Shown here: positions 14,996 through 22,382 of the stretch, piece after piece
How the letters are laid out: each line of letters begins with the position of its first letter
Position numbering within the stretch: position 1 is the first letter of the stretch
Assembly: GCA_002315535.1 (NCBI GenBank)
Contig: DCHA01000066.1
Coordinates: 1 to 25,498, forward strand
Reading direction: 5' to 3'
Length of the DNA stretch: 25,498 nucleotides
Source of the DNA: Firmicutes bacterium UBA1764
GTDB taxonomy: Bacteria > Bacillota > Clostridia > Peptostreptococcales > Anaerovoracaceae
Notes under the pieces: model-generated
What the model saw: the letters and a program-made list of their open reading frames with translations, nothing else
Databases searched by the model: none
What the model was told of the DNA's origin: nothing
Position numbers and translations under genes: made by a program

Positions 14996-17900
14996 TTATT
15001 TCTTTTCTACCGCAATACCGGTCTTATGACCATTAAGATCATATACTTCAAGTCCGGTTTTTTCAGTAATGCTGTCTGCCAGAGTTTCACTCTTAATATA
15101 GTCACTGAATACATTTATAGCATTCTTTACGGCATCATCAGCCTCGGTGAAGATATCAATGCGATCCATCATTTCGAAATTCTGGTTCTTTCTCATCTGC
15201 TGAACCTTGGAAACGAGCTCTCTTGCAAGACCCTCTGTAATAAGCTCATCAGAGAGATTTGTATCAAGAATTACGCAAAGATCTCCGCTCTGGTCTGCCG
15301 TGAAGCCTTCCTTGGCCTGAACATTTACGGAAACCATATCAGAAGTAATATCTGTATCCTCGCCATTTAAGTTAAGAACGATCTTTCCGTTAGCACTGAT
15401 ATCAGCAAGAACCTGCTTAGGATCAAGCTTATTTACAGCGCCGCCAAATGCCTTAATCTTCTGTCCGAGAATAGGACCTGCAACTCTGAAATCAGGTTTA
15501 AGCTGATAGTTAAGATATGTATCCATGTTTTCTTCAAAGACAACTTTCTTAACATTTAACTCTTCCTTAATCAGATCTGACATGTAACCGATTTCGGCTT
15601 CATACTTCTTATCAACGAGAAGCTCTGAAAGCGGCTGACGAACCTTAATCTTTGCCTTTTCTCTGATTCCGCGGCCCATATTTACTATGCTGCGAACGAG
15701 ATCCATTCTCTTTTCCAGAGCCTTATCAATAAGAGCTGCATCAGACTTCGGATAGCTTGCAACATGCACAGTATCCTCTCCGGTAAGATTCTGATATAAC
15801 TCATCTGTGATAAATGGTGCAAATGGAGCCATAAGCTTTGCAAGACCAACAAGGATTTCATAAGTAGTGCTGTAAACAGCCTTCTTATCATCACTAAGAC
15901 CCTCTGAATAGAATCTTCTTCTTGCACGTCTGATATACCAGTTTGAAAGATCCTCATTAACAAACTCAGTAATCATCTTAACTGTCTTGTTATGATCATA
16001 TTCTTCCATTGAAGCTGTTACATCTAAAACAAGCTGATTAAACTTGGATAAAATCCATCTGTCAAGCTCCGGACGCTTTGAATAATCAACAAAGCACTTT
16101 GCAGCATCGATATTATCTGTATTAGCATAAAGAGTAAAGAAATTGTATACATTTCTGAGAGTTCCGAAGAACTTACCCTGAATATCAATAAGTCCGTCTT
16201 CATCGAACTTGGTCGGAAGCCATACAGGAGATACTGAAAGCAGATACCAACGAACCGCATCAGCACCGTACTTGTCAAAGAGCTCGAATGGGTTAACGGT
16301 GTTACCCTTATGCTTACTCATCTTCTTGCCTTCCTTGTCAAGAACAAGGTCGTTAACAAGAACATTCTTGTAAGGAGCACAGCCCTTAATAAATGTAGAT
16401 ATAGCAAGCAGTGAATAGAACCAGCCTCTGGTTTGGTCAATTCCCTCGCAAATAAAATCTGCAGGGAAGAATTCCTTATCAAAGTTTTCCTTATTTTCAA
16501 AAGGATAATGTCTCTGAGCAAATGGCATTGATCCGCTATCAAACCAGCAGTCCATAACCTCAGGAATTCTGTTCATAGTCTTTCCGCACTTTTCGCATGT
16601 GATATGAACATCATCAACATACGGTCTGTGCAGCTCAATATCCTCACTGATATTTTCCTGTGCCTTCTCAACCAGTTCTGCTCTGGAACCGATAGATTCA
16701 AGGTTACCGCATTCGCAGCGCCAAATATTAATTGGGGTTCCCCAATATCTGTTTCTTGAAATAGCCCAGTCCTTAACGTCCGCAATCCAGTTGCCGAAGC
16801 GTCCCTCGCCTATTGCTGCCGGATGCCAACTAACCTTATTGTTTGCATCTACAAGCTGATCTCTAAGCTTAGTCATCTCAATGTACCAGGATGGCTTTGC
16901 ATAGTATACGAGCGGTGTATCGCAGCGCCAGCAATGCGGATAATTATGGTTAAGCTTTTCCTTGTCATAAAGCTTTCCTTCCTGTGCAAGGTACTTGATG
17001 ATTTCTACATCAAGACCCGGCTCCATGATGAAATGACCTTTCCAAGGAGTTGCTGTATACTTACCCTCTTCATCAACAGGGTTTACTACTGCAACACTGT
17101 ATTTTCTTCCTGCCTGATAGTCGTCCTCACCAAATGCAGGAGCGCAGTGAACAATTCCTGTACCATCCTCAGTTGATACATAGTCAGCGCAGCCAACGAA
17201 GAATGCCTTGCCCGGAACATCAACAAACGGCATAAGCTGTTCGTATTCCTGGAATTCAAGGTCCTTACCCTTCATTTCCTCAACGATTTCATATTCACCC
17301 TTCTTTGAAAGGACTGCGTCAACGCGGGCCTTTGCAAGAATGTAATAATTACCGTCCTGTTTTGCCTTTACATAATCAAGCTCCGGACCAACTGCCAAAA
17401 ATTCATTTGCGGCAAGTGTCCATGCTGTTGTTGTCCATGCAAGGAAATATGTATTCTCTTCACCCTTCTTTTTAAATGGAACTGTGAGAGTAATTACAGA
17501 TACATCCTTATAACCCTGTGCTACCTCGTGGGAAGCCAGTCCTGTTCCGCAGCGCGGGCAATAAGGAACGACCTTGTGTCCTTCATATATGAGTCCTGCT
17601 TTGTAGAACTCCTTTAAAATCCACCAAACAGATTCAATGTAATTGTTATCAAGGGTAATATACGGATTATCTAAATCAACGAGATATCCCATTCTCTTGG
17701 TCATATCTCTCCACATGCTCTCGTATGTGAAAACTGATTCCTTGCACTTTTCATTGAAAGGCTTAATACCATATTTTTCGATATCCTGCTTGCCGGAGAA
17801 ACCGAGCTGCTTTTCAACTTCAATTTCTACAGGAAGACCGTGAGTATCCCAGCCTGCTTTTCTGGTAACCTTGTAACCCTGCATTGTCTTGAAACGACAT

Positions 17901-18100
17901 ACAGAATCCTTTAAGGTACGAGCTATAACATGGTGAATACCAGGTTTGCCGTTTGCTGTAGGGGGGCCTTCATAGAATACAAACTGAGGACAGTCCTCAC
18001 GCGCGCTTACGCATTTTTCAAGAAGATTTTCCTCATCCCATTTTCCTGCCTGAGCATTCTGAACTTCTGCTATAGGCTTGTTTGATAAATTTTTATACAT
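14996..18100 (-). CDS. ileS: Isoleucyl-tRNA synthetase, type 2 (IleRS2) with GxHH signature
   Basis: This enzyme charges tRNA-Ile in the cytoplasm. The 1034 residues fit the long, eukaryote-like type 2 group rather than the about 920-residue type 1 common in Firmicutes. The class I catalytic signature, usually HxGH, reads GIHH (residues 54-57, in TANGKPGIHHVIAR). KMSKH is at 593-597. The editing domain lies between, with TWTTTAWTL-like AWTTTAWTLAANE and GTGIVHCAPAFGEDD. Cysteine pairs at 181/184, 390/393 and 502/505 may bind zinc. I chose the ATG at 18100 because AGGAGG lies just upstream; an extension to 18145 would translate the leader hairpin. Swapped GxHH IleRS2 enzymes have been reported to be strongly mupirocin-resistant; resistance here is inferred. 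No T-box leader is present. Confidence 0.97.
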   Translation of the reverse strand: MYKNLSNKPIAEVQNAQAGKWDEENLLEKCVSAREDCPQFVFYEGPPTANGKPGIHHVIARTLKDSVCRFKTMQGYKVTRKAGWDTHGLPVEIEVEKQLGFSGKQDIEKYGIKPFNEKCKESVFTYESMWRDMTKRMGYLVDLDNPYITLDNNYIESVWWILKEFYKAGLIYEGHKVVPYCPRCGTGLASHEVAQGYKDVSVITLTVPFKKKGEENTYFLAWTTTAWTLAANEFLAVGPELDYVKAKQDGNYYILAKARVDAVLSKKGEYEIVEEMKGKDLEFQEYEQLMPFVDVPGKAFFVGCADYVSTEDGTGIVHCAPAFGEDDYQAGRKYSVAVVNPVDEEGKYTATPWKGHFIMEPGLDVEIIKYLAQEGKLYDKEKLNHNYPHCWRCDTPLVYYAKPSWYIEMTKLRDQLVDANNKVSWHPAAIGEGRFGNWIADVKDWAISRNRYWGTPINIWRCECGNLESIGSRAELVEKAQENISEDIELHRPYVDDVHITCEKCGKTMNRIPEVMDCWFDSGSMPFAQRHYPFENKENFDKEFFPADFICEGIDQTRGWFYSLLAISTFIKGCAPYKNVLVNDLVLDKEGKKMSKHKGNTVNPFELFDKYGADAVRWYLLSVSPVWLPTKFDEDGLIDIQGKFFGTLRNVYNFFTLYANTDNIDAAKCFVDYSKRPELDRWILSKFNQLVLDVTASMEEYDHNKTVKMITEFVNEDLSNWYIRRARRRFYSEGLSDDKKAVYSTTYEILVGLAKLMAPFAPFITDELYQNLTGEDTVHVASYPKSDAALIDKALEKRMDLVRSIVNMGRGIREKAKIKVRQPLSELLVDKKYEAEIGYMSDLIKEELNVKKVVFEENMDTYLNYQLKPDFRVAGPILGQKIKAFGGAVNKLDPKQVLADISANGKIVLNLNGEDTDITSDMVSVNVQAKEGFTADQSGDLCVILDTNLSDELITEGLARELVSKVQQMRKNQNFEMMDRIDIFTEADDAVKNAINVFSDYIKSETLADSITEKTGLEVYDLNGHKTGIAVEKK

Positions 18101-18112
18101 TTTAACCTCCTG

Positions 18113-18135
18113 CCCTTGCGTTCTCTGTACAAGGG
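18113..18135 (-). promoter_or_regulatory. Leader hairpin before the ileS ribosome binding site
   Basis: On the minus strand CCCTTG and CAAGGG (18130-18135 and 18113-18118) can pair across an 11-base loop, ending just before the AGGAGG of ileS. It is the only structure in the leader of about 40 bases and could modulate ribosome access. It is short and may be without function. Confidence 0.4.
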
Positions 18136-18145
18136 TCAACATCAT

Positions 18146-18174
18146 ATTATAACTTATATATACGGTATTTCCAA
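18146..18174 (-). promoter_or_regulatory. Candidate ileS promoter
   Basis: On the minus strand TTGGAA (18169-18174) and TATAAT (18146-18151) are separated by 17 bases, giving transcription start near 18139 and a leader of about 40 bases. This is too short for a canonical T-box riboswitch, the usual regulator of Firmicute ileS genes. Confidence 0.65.
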
Positions 18175-18229
18175 GGAAGAAAAATATTCAGAGTCTCGAA
18201 ATTTGATGATAAAAAATGGTTTTTTGAGG

Positions 18230-18276
18230 TTGAATAGTAACTGAAAACAAAGTACAATATATTCATACACTAGTAC
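18230..18276 (+). promoter_or_regulatory. Candidate promoter of the TrpR-like gene, with a CTAG element
   Basis: TTGAAT (18230-18235) and TACAAT (18253-18258) are spaced by 17 bases. ACTAGTAC (18269-18276) lies just downstream of the -10, near the expected transcription start. ACTAGTAC resembles the half-site of the enterobacterial TrpR operator, which is notable because the gene encodes a TrpR homologue, but eight bases can match by chance. Confidence 0.6.
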
Positions 18277-18307
18277 ATTAAAGCGTTTAAGTGAATAGGA
18301 GGATAAT

Positions 18308-18604
18308 ATGGCATATCAATCAAAACTTCAAACAACTGACGTAGATGAATTATTCGAGGCAATGATTGCCCTTCAAGATAAAGAAGAATGCTACAGATTC
18401 TTCGAAGACCTTGTTACTGTAAAAGAGCTTCAGGCGATGGCGCAAAGATGGCAGGTTGCAAAATGTCTGAGTAAAAAAATGACTTACATGGATATTGAAG
18501 CTACTACAGGAGCATCTGCGGCAACAATATCAAGAATAAACAGATGCATGTCTTATGGATCTGATGGCTATAAGCACATGATAGATAAACTGGCAAAGAA
18601 ATAA
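18308..18604 (+). CDS. yerC: TrpR-like transcriptional regulator, YerC/YecD family
   Basis: This 98-residue helical DNA-binding protein belongs to the TrpR-related YerC/YecD family of Firmicutes. The family sequence LVTVKELQAMAQRWQVAKCL (about 35-54) is followed by a helix-turn-helix (MTYMDIEATTGASAATISRINR, about 58-79). Classical TrpR binds tryptophan, but the ligand and targets of this family are not established to my knowledge. The ATG has AGGAGG upstream. It is the only plus-strand gene in the window, divergent from ileS and convergent with rpmF, and it ends in a bidirectional terminator. A CTAG-containing element next to its promoter may be an operator. Confidence 0.93.
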   Translation: MAYQSKLQTTDVDELFEAMIALQDKEECYRFFEDLVTVKELQAMAQRWQVAKCLSKKMTYMDIEATTGASAATISRINRCMSYGSDGYKHMIDKLAKK

Positions 18605-18610
18605 AAAAAG

Positions 18611-18650
18611 ATACGTAAAAAGCGGCCTTCTGCAGTGGCCGCTTTTTAAT
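18611..18650. terminator. Bidirectional terminator between yerC and rpmF
   Basis: A perfect 11-bp stem AAAAAGCGGCC/GGCCGCTTTTT (18617-18627 and 18637-18647) with a 9-base loop has a T-run on both strands (TTTTTAATTT on plus, TTTTTACG then a later T-run on minus). It lies 13 bases after the yerC stop and about 35 bases after the rpmF stop, so it can serve both convergent genes. Confidence 0.92.
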
Positions 18651-18682
18651 TTCCTTAGCTAAAGATGTATTTGCGTTTTGCT

Positions 18683-18862
18683 TTAGTCCTCTGCTACGAT
18701 AGCCTTTCCATCATAGTAGTTGCAGTTCGGGCAAACTCTGTGTGGGAGCTTTGGCTCGTGGCACTGCGGACAAGTGGATAATGCAGGAGCAGTTCTCTTC
18801 ATGTTAGGAGCTTTTCTGCTCATACTCTTAGCATGGGATGTTCTTCTTTTTGGTGTTGCCAT
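18683..18862 (-). CDS. rpmF: 50S ribosomal protein L32
   Basis: This 59-residue basic ribosomal protein of the large subunit begins MATPKRRTSHAKSMSRK, the L32 signature. It has the zinc-ribbon form with Cys31, Cys34 (CPQC), Cys44 and Cys47 (CPNC). I chose the ATG at 18862; a TTG two codons upstream is closer to the GGAGG site but would give an atypical N-terminus. In most Firmicutes a DUF177 gene (yceD) lies directly upstream. Here it is absent, and rpmF follows ackA after 85 bases with its own strong promoter. Confidence 0.96.
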   Translation of the reverse strand: MATPKRRTSHAKSMSRKAPNMKRTAPALSTCPQCHEPKLPHRVCPNCNYYDGKAIVAED

Positions 18863-18915
18863 AATCAAAACACCTCCTTACTATTATTTATTTATCGCTT
18901 ATACGCGACTTTTAG

Positions 18916-18944
18916 AGTATAAACAAAGGCGACGCCTTTGTCAA
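18916..18944 (-). promoter_or_regulatory. rpmF promoter, embedded in the ackA terminator hairpin
   Basis: On the minus strand a perfect TTGACA (18939-18944) and TATACT (18916-18921) are separated by 17 bases, the strongest promoter match in the window. Its spacer is almost entirely the 19-base palindrome at 18923-18941. Transcription would start near 18909, about 47 bases before the rpmF ATG. Confidence 0.85.
18918..18941 (-). terminator. Short hairpin after ackA, weak terminator
   Basis: ACAAAGGC and GCCTTTGT (18934-18941 and 18923-18930 read on minus) form a perfect 8-bp stem with a 3-base loop, starting 6 bases after the ackA stop and followed by TTATACT. The T-run is short, so termination may be partial. 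It overlaps the rpmF promoter spacer. Confidence 0.55.
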
Positions 18945-18947
18945 GCA

Positions 18948-20144
18948 TTATTTTGTTACGATTTCGTAAGTATCCTTAGCAATCATAAGTTCTTCGTTTG
19001 TCGGGATAAGGAGAATCTTTACCTTGCTGTCAGCTGTGCTGAGAACCTTTTCTTCTCCTCTAACCTTGTTAGCTTCCTTATCAAGAACGATTCCGAGAGC
19101 TTCGAGGCCCTTGCAGATATCTTCTCTCATAGGAGCACTGTTTTCACCAACGCCTGCTGTGAATACGATGGCATCAGCTCCGCCGATTTCAGCCATATAA
19201 GCTCCAATGTAATGCTTTACTCTGTGAGCAAATACGTCCCAAGCAATCTGAGCTTTCTTGTCGCCCTTTGCCATAGCGTCTTCAACGTCTCTCATATCTG
19301 AAGAAATGCCGGAGATTCCGAGGATACCGGACTTCTTGTTCATCATTGTATCAACATCAGCAAAGCTCATGTTTTCTTTTCCTGCAACGAATGGAATGAT
19401 AGCAGGATCGATGTCACCACAACGTGTACCCATTACAAGGCCTTCAAGCGGTGTAAGACCCATTGATGTATCGAAGCACTTGCCGTTCTTAACTGCAGCG
19501 CAGGATGCACCGTTTCCGATGTGGCATGTTACAAGGTTAACTTCGTCAACCTTCTTGCCGAGCATTTCAGCAGCCTTAGCTGTTACATATCTGTGAGATG
19601 TGCCGTGGAAGCCGTAACGACGTACGCCGTACTTTTCATAGTATTCATATGGAAGTGCGTAAATATATGATTCTGCAGGCATTGTCTGATGGAAGGATGT
19701 ATCAAATACGCCAACCATCGATGTATTTGGCATAAGCTTCTTGCATGCAGCGATACCAAGAAGGTTTGCAGGATTGTGAAGAGGAGCAAGCTCGTTTAAT
19801 CCTTCAACTGTCTTGAGCATTTCGTCAGTAACAAGTGCAGAAGAAGCGAACTTTTCGCCACCCTGTACAACTCTGTGACCTACTGCACCAATTTCATCCA
19901 TGCTTGCTGCTACGCCGTGATCCTTGTCAAGAAGAGCATCAATAACATGTCCGATTGCATCTGTATGATCCTTCATAGGAACTTCAAGAACGAACTTATC
20001 CTGACCGATCTTTTCGTGCTTAATAACAGATCCATCAATACCGATTCTTTCTACAAGACCCTTACAAAGAAGTTCTTCGCTTGGCATGTCGAGAACCTGA
20101 TACTTGAGTGATGAGCTGCCGCAATTAACAACTAATACCTTCAT
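18948..20144 (-). CDS. ackA: Acetate kinase
   Basis: Acetate kinase converts acetyl phosphate and ADP to acetate and ATP, the last step of fermentative acetate formation. The 398 residues are of standard length. The N-terminus MKVLVVNCGSSSLKYQ carries Asn7. Further active-site residues are Arg91 (GHRVVQGG), Asp148 (VFDTSFHQ) and His180 (YGFHGTSHRYV), with the ATP-binding GNGAS segment and a C-terminal TAGVGENS. The ATG at 20144 follows AAAGGAG. pta, its usual partner, is not in the window. tmcAL, whose enzyme consumes acetate and ATP, lies upstream, an arrangement common in Clostridia. Confidence 0.98.
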   Translation of the reverse strand: MKVLVVNCGSSSLKYQVLDMPSEELLCKGLVERIGIDGSVIKHEKIGQDKFVLEVPMKDHTDAIGHVIDALLDKDHGVAASMDEIGAVGHRVVQGGEKFASSALVTDEMLKTVEGLNELAPLHNPANLLGIAACKKLMPNTSMVGVFDTSFHQTMPAESYIYALPYEYYEKYGVRRYGFHGTSHRYVTAKAAEMLGKKVDEVNLVTCHIGNGASCAAVKNGKCFDTSMGLTPLEGLVMGTRCGDIDPAIIPFVAGKENMSFADVDTMMNKKSGILGISGISSDMRDVEDAMAKGDKKAQIAWDVFAHRVKHYIGAYMAEIGGADAIVFTAGVGENSAPMREDICKGLEALGIVLDKEANKVRGEEKVLSTADSKVKILLIPTNEELMIAKDTYEIVTK

Positions 20145-20196
20145 TTTTAATCTCCTTTAAAATAAATATTTATTTTGATTGAATTTCAACTATATT

Positions 20197-20225
20197 ATTA
20201 TATACCTGAAATAATATTCATACAA
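20197..20225 (-). promoter_or_regulatory. Candidate ackA promoter
   Basis: On the minus strand TTGTAT (20220-20225) and TATAAT (20197-20202) are spaced by 17 bases, about 53 bases before the ackA start, in the 102-base AT-rich gap between tmcAL and ackA. No terminator was seen after tmcAL, so read-through is possible as well. Confidence 0.65.
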
Positions 20226-20246
20226 TTGGCTTTTGCCGAAGAATAT

Positions 20247-21368
20247 CTAGGAAATGCTCGGATTTATTACAAAATCCGAATATTCGCGCACATTCCGGCC
20301 GGTAAGAATGGAATACAAATCCGATGCCTGAACGTCGGTTTCAAGCATTGCCTTCATAGGCGATACAATAACCTGAGCTTTTTTCAGATTGCTTATTATT
20401 TCTATATTTCCGGCATCCTTTGCCTCTTTTAATATTCCGGCTCCTGTCTTATTAAATGCCAAGACTCTGGCATAGAGTCCTTGATTTTTTGCCTCATCAA
20501 GCAAGTCCTTGTCCATATCAAGTGCAATGCACAAAAGCGCTCTGGAAAGACGAGCATATGTATATCTTTTTGACTTTGCATTAAGAATTATCTCATCCGT
20601 GCTCTGGGCATTTAAAACAGCCTTCTTAAAAGCGTTCTCAAGGCCCTCGGAAATACCCATTATGCCTTCAAGCTCATAGGCAGGCTTCATCAGAAGTGCG
20701 TAACGCAGCATGTCAAACAGACGTTTGTCCGCATTCTCATCCCAAAAAGCCGAAGCCTGAAGCTCATACAAGGCGTCCTCCGGAACAAAGTCTTCGATTT
20801 CCGCAAGATGCTCCCTGATATATGTTGCCGTAGCAATATGCCCTCTGCCCATTCTCTTTATGGCATGCGGCGTCATTTTTTCATTTACTCTGAGATATTC
20901 CGTCCCAAGAATGTCGTTAGGTTCAAGCTCAGTAGCCCCTGTGAATTTTGCCAGAGCGGCCGGATAAGAAAGTCCCTCCTTTAGCATAGCTTTTATTTCC
21001 GGACTATTAGAGCTGTCAACCGATGCAATCCTCTTGAGCTTCTCTAAATCCGCACATTCGCTGCCAAAGGCAAAATCGCTTACGCACGAAAGTCCCTCAA
21101 GAATCTTTATCCCGCCGTAGGCAAAATCAGAGGCAGAGCTTAGCGCGAAAACTGTTGGAAGCTCAACAACCAGGTCTGCGCCCTCAGCAACAGCAGCCTT
21201 AGCCCTTGTCCATTTATCGCAAATAGCCGGATAGCCTCTTTGAACAAAATTGCCACTCATAACGCAAACAATGCCGTCCGGAGAAAGCTCTTCCCGGATG
21301 GCATCGAATAAATACTTATGACCGTTATGAAACGGATTAAACTCGGCAATTACACCGACATATTTCAT
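20247..21368 (-). CDS. tmcAL: tRNA(Met) cytidine acetate ligase (TmcAL, YlbM family)
   Basis: TmcAL activates acetate with ATP and acetylates cytidine 34 of elongator tRNA-Met to N4-acetylcytidine. The N-terminal nucleotidyltransferase fold has the HxGH motif (AEFNPFHNGHKYLF, His14 and His17), and CVMSGNFVQRGYPAICDKWTRA is strongly conserved in the family. The 373 residues are slightly shorter than the Bacillus protein (about 400). The ATG at 21368 overlaps the previous stop by one base (TAATG), with AAAGGAC upstream. Its neighbourhood (coaD, rsmD, ackA) is the usual clostridial one. Its proximity to ackA places an acetate-using enzyme next to an acetate-producing one. Confidence 0.93.
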   Translation of the reverse strand: MKYVGVIAEFNPFHNGHKYLFDAIREELSPDGIVCVMSGNFVQRGYPAICDKWTRAKAAVAEGADLVVELPTVFALSSASDFAYGGIKILEGLSCVSDFAFGSECADLEKLKRIASVDSSNSPEIKAMLKEGLSYPAALAKFTGATELEPNDILGTEYLRVNEKMTPHAIKRMGRGHIATATYIREHLAEIEDFVPEDALYELQASAFWDENADKRLFDMLRYALLMKPAYELEGIMGISEGLENAFKKAVLNAQSTDEIILNAKSKRYTYARLSRALLCIALDMDKDLLDEAKNQGLYARVLAFNKTGAGILKEAKDAGNIEIISNLKKAQVIVSPMKAMLETDVQASDLYSILTGRNVREYSDFVINPSIS

Positions 21369-21901
21369 TACTGTCTGTCCTTTTCAGATTGTGCCTTATA
21401 AATCTGATCCTTAACTTCATTTCTTGATGATGAAATGTTTGTATTGATTTTCTCAAATGTTCCCTGAAGGTTATCATACATATCAGTGAAATATGTTGCA
21501 TAAAGCTGATCAACCTTTTCCTGAAGATTGTAAAGCATGTTGTCTGTATAATCTAAAATGCTCATCTTCATTACCTGAGAATTTTCCTTTGCAACTCTTA
21601 TAATCTCATCAGCCTTAGCCTTTGCAGTTACTGTGATTTCATCATTATCAACGAGCTTGTCAGCTCTGAGCTTTGCATCGTTAATAATCTTCTCATATTC
21701 AGCCTTTGCTTCATTGAGAATTCTTTCTCTTTCGTTCTTAATCCACTGAGCCTGCTGGATTTCATCAGGAAGCTCCTGTCTGATTTCCTTTACGATGTCT
21801 GTAATTTCGTCAGGATCAACCATAACCTTCTTTACAAGTGGAACACTGCTTGCAACGTCGATAATCTCGTCTAATTCGTCTAATAATTCAAGAACCTTCA
21901 T
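21368..21901 (-). CDS. Uncharacterised coiled-coil protein resembling ATP synthase b/H-type stalk subunits
   Basis: This 177-residue acidic protein lacks a membrane segment or signal peptide. A short N-terminal part (MKVLELLDELDEIIDVASSVPL) is followed by a long helical region (about 50-115) rich in Glu, Lys and Ala (NERERILNEAKAEYEKIINDAK, then TAKAKADEIIRVAKENSQ) and a second helical stretch to about 160. The repeated A-K-A-x-x-I pattern resembles F0 b, V-type H/E and DivIVA-like coiled coils, so automatic tools may call it an ATPase subunit. The context does not support that role. Homologues occur between coaD and tmcAL in Clostridia, but I know of no assigned function. GAGG precedes the ATG by four bases. 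Confidence 0.8.
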   Translation of the reverse strand: MKVLELLDELDEIIDVASSVPLVKKVMVDPDEITDIVKEIRQELPDEIQQAQWIKNERERILNEAKAEYEKIINDAKLRADKLVDNDEITVTAKAKADEIIRVAKENSQVMKMSILDYTDNMLYNLQEKVDQLYATYFTDMYDNLQGTFEKINTNISSSRNEVKDQIYKAQSEKDRQ

Positions 21902-21908
21902 AAAACCT

Positions 21909-22382
21909 CTATCCTTTCTGTTTCATAATCTCTAATGTTGTCGGATGCACCATCATTGATACATCGCCCCCAAGTGAAAATACCTGTCTAACCTCTGTTG
22001 AACTGATGTATGATAATGCAGGATCAGTCATCAGGAATATAGTTTCGGTATTTTTGTAAAGCTTTTGATGCATCTGAGAAATCGGAAGCTCATATTCAAA
22101 ATCAGCAGAGTTCCTCAGCGACTTCACCTCAACATCAAAGCCTCTGTCATTAACATACTTTGCTCTCAGCCCCTCGCAGGATTCAACCTTTAAATTAGGA
22201 ATATCTGCGCAGGCCTTCTTTATCATCTCTACTCTTGTATCGAAGTCATACATAGACTTCTTTGCAAGATTTACTGTTACTGCAACAACTAGCTCATCAT
22301 ACATCTTTGCCGCTCTGCGGATAATATCGATATGTCCGAGCTGTATTGGATCAAATGATCCGGAGAATAAGGCCTTACTCAT
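21909..22382 (-). CDS. coaD: Phosphopantetheine adenylyltransferase
   Basis: CoaD transfers AMP from ATP to 4'-phosphopantetheine, the fourth step of coenzyme A synthesis. The 157 residues match the family. The N-terminal GSFDPIQLGH has the nucleotidyltransferase motif (His17); the usual Thr in PIT is Gln here, a minor variant. The C-terminal YISSTEVRQ (about 125-133) is the conserved ISSTxVR motif. The start at 22382 overlaps the end of rsmD by 8 bases, so translation is probably coupled. The rsmD-coaD pair is a common bacterial arrangement. Confidence 0.96.
   Translation of the reverse strand: MSKALFSGSFDPIQLGHIDIIRRAAKMYDELVVAVTVNLAKKSMYDFDTRVEMIKKACADIPNLKVESCEGLRAKYVNDRGFDVEVKSLRNSADFEYELPISQMHQKLYKNTETIFLMTDPALSYISSTEVRQVFSLGGDVSMMVHPTTLEIMKQKG

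Noticed and set aside
18101..18307. T-box riboswitch upstream of ileS
   Set aside because: No T-box consensus or terminator/antiterminator pair was seen, the promoter lies about 46 bases before the start codon, and the rest of the gap holds the divergent yerC promoter.
18863..18868. TTG start for rpmF two codons upstream
   Set aside because: L32 proteins conventionally begin MATPKRR or MAVPKRK; the ATG at 18862 gives this exactly.
21368..21901. Coiled-coil gene as an additional V-ATPase stalk subunit
   Set aside because: It is 14 kb from the V-ATPase operon, in a conserved housekeeping cluster. The resemblance is the generic Ala/Glu/Lys coiled-coil composition.
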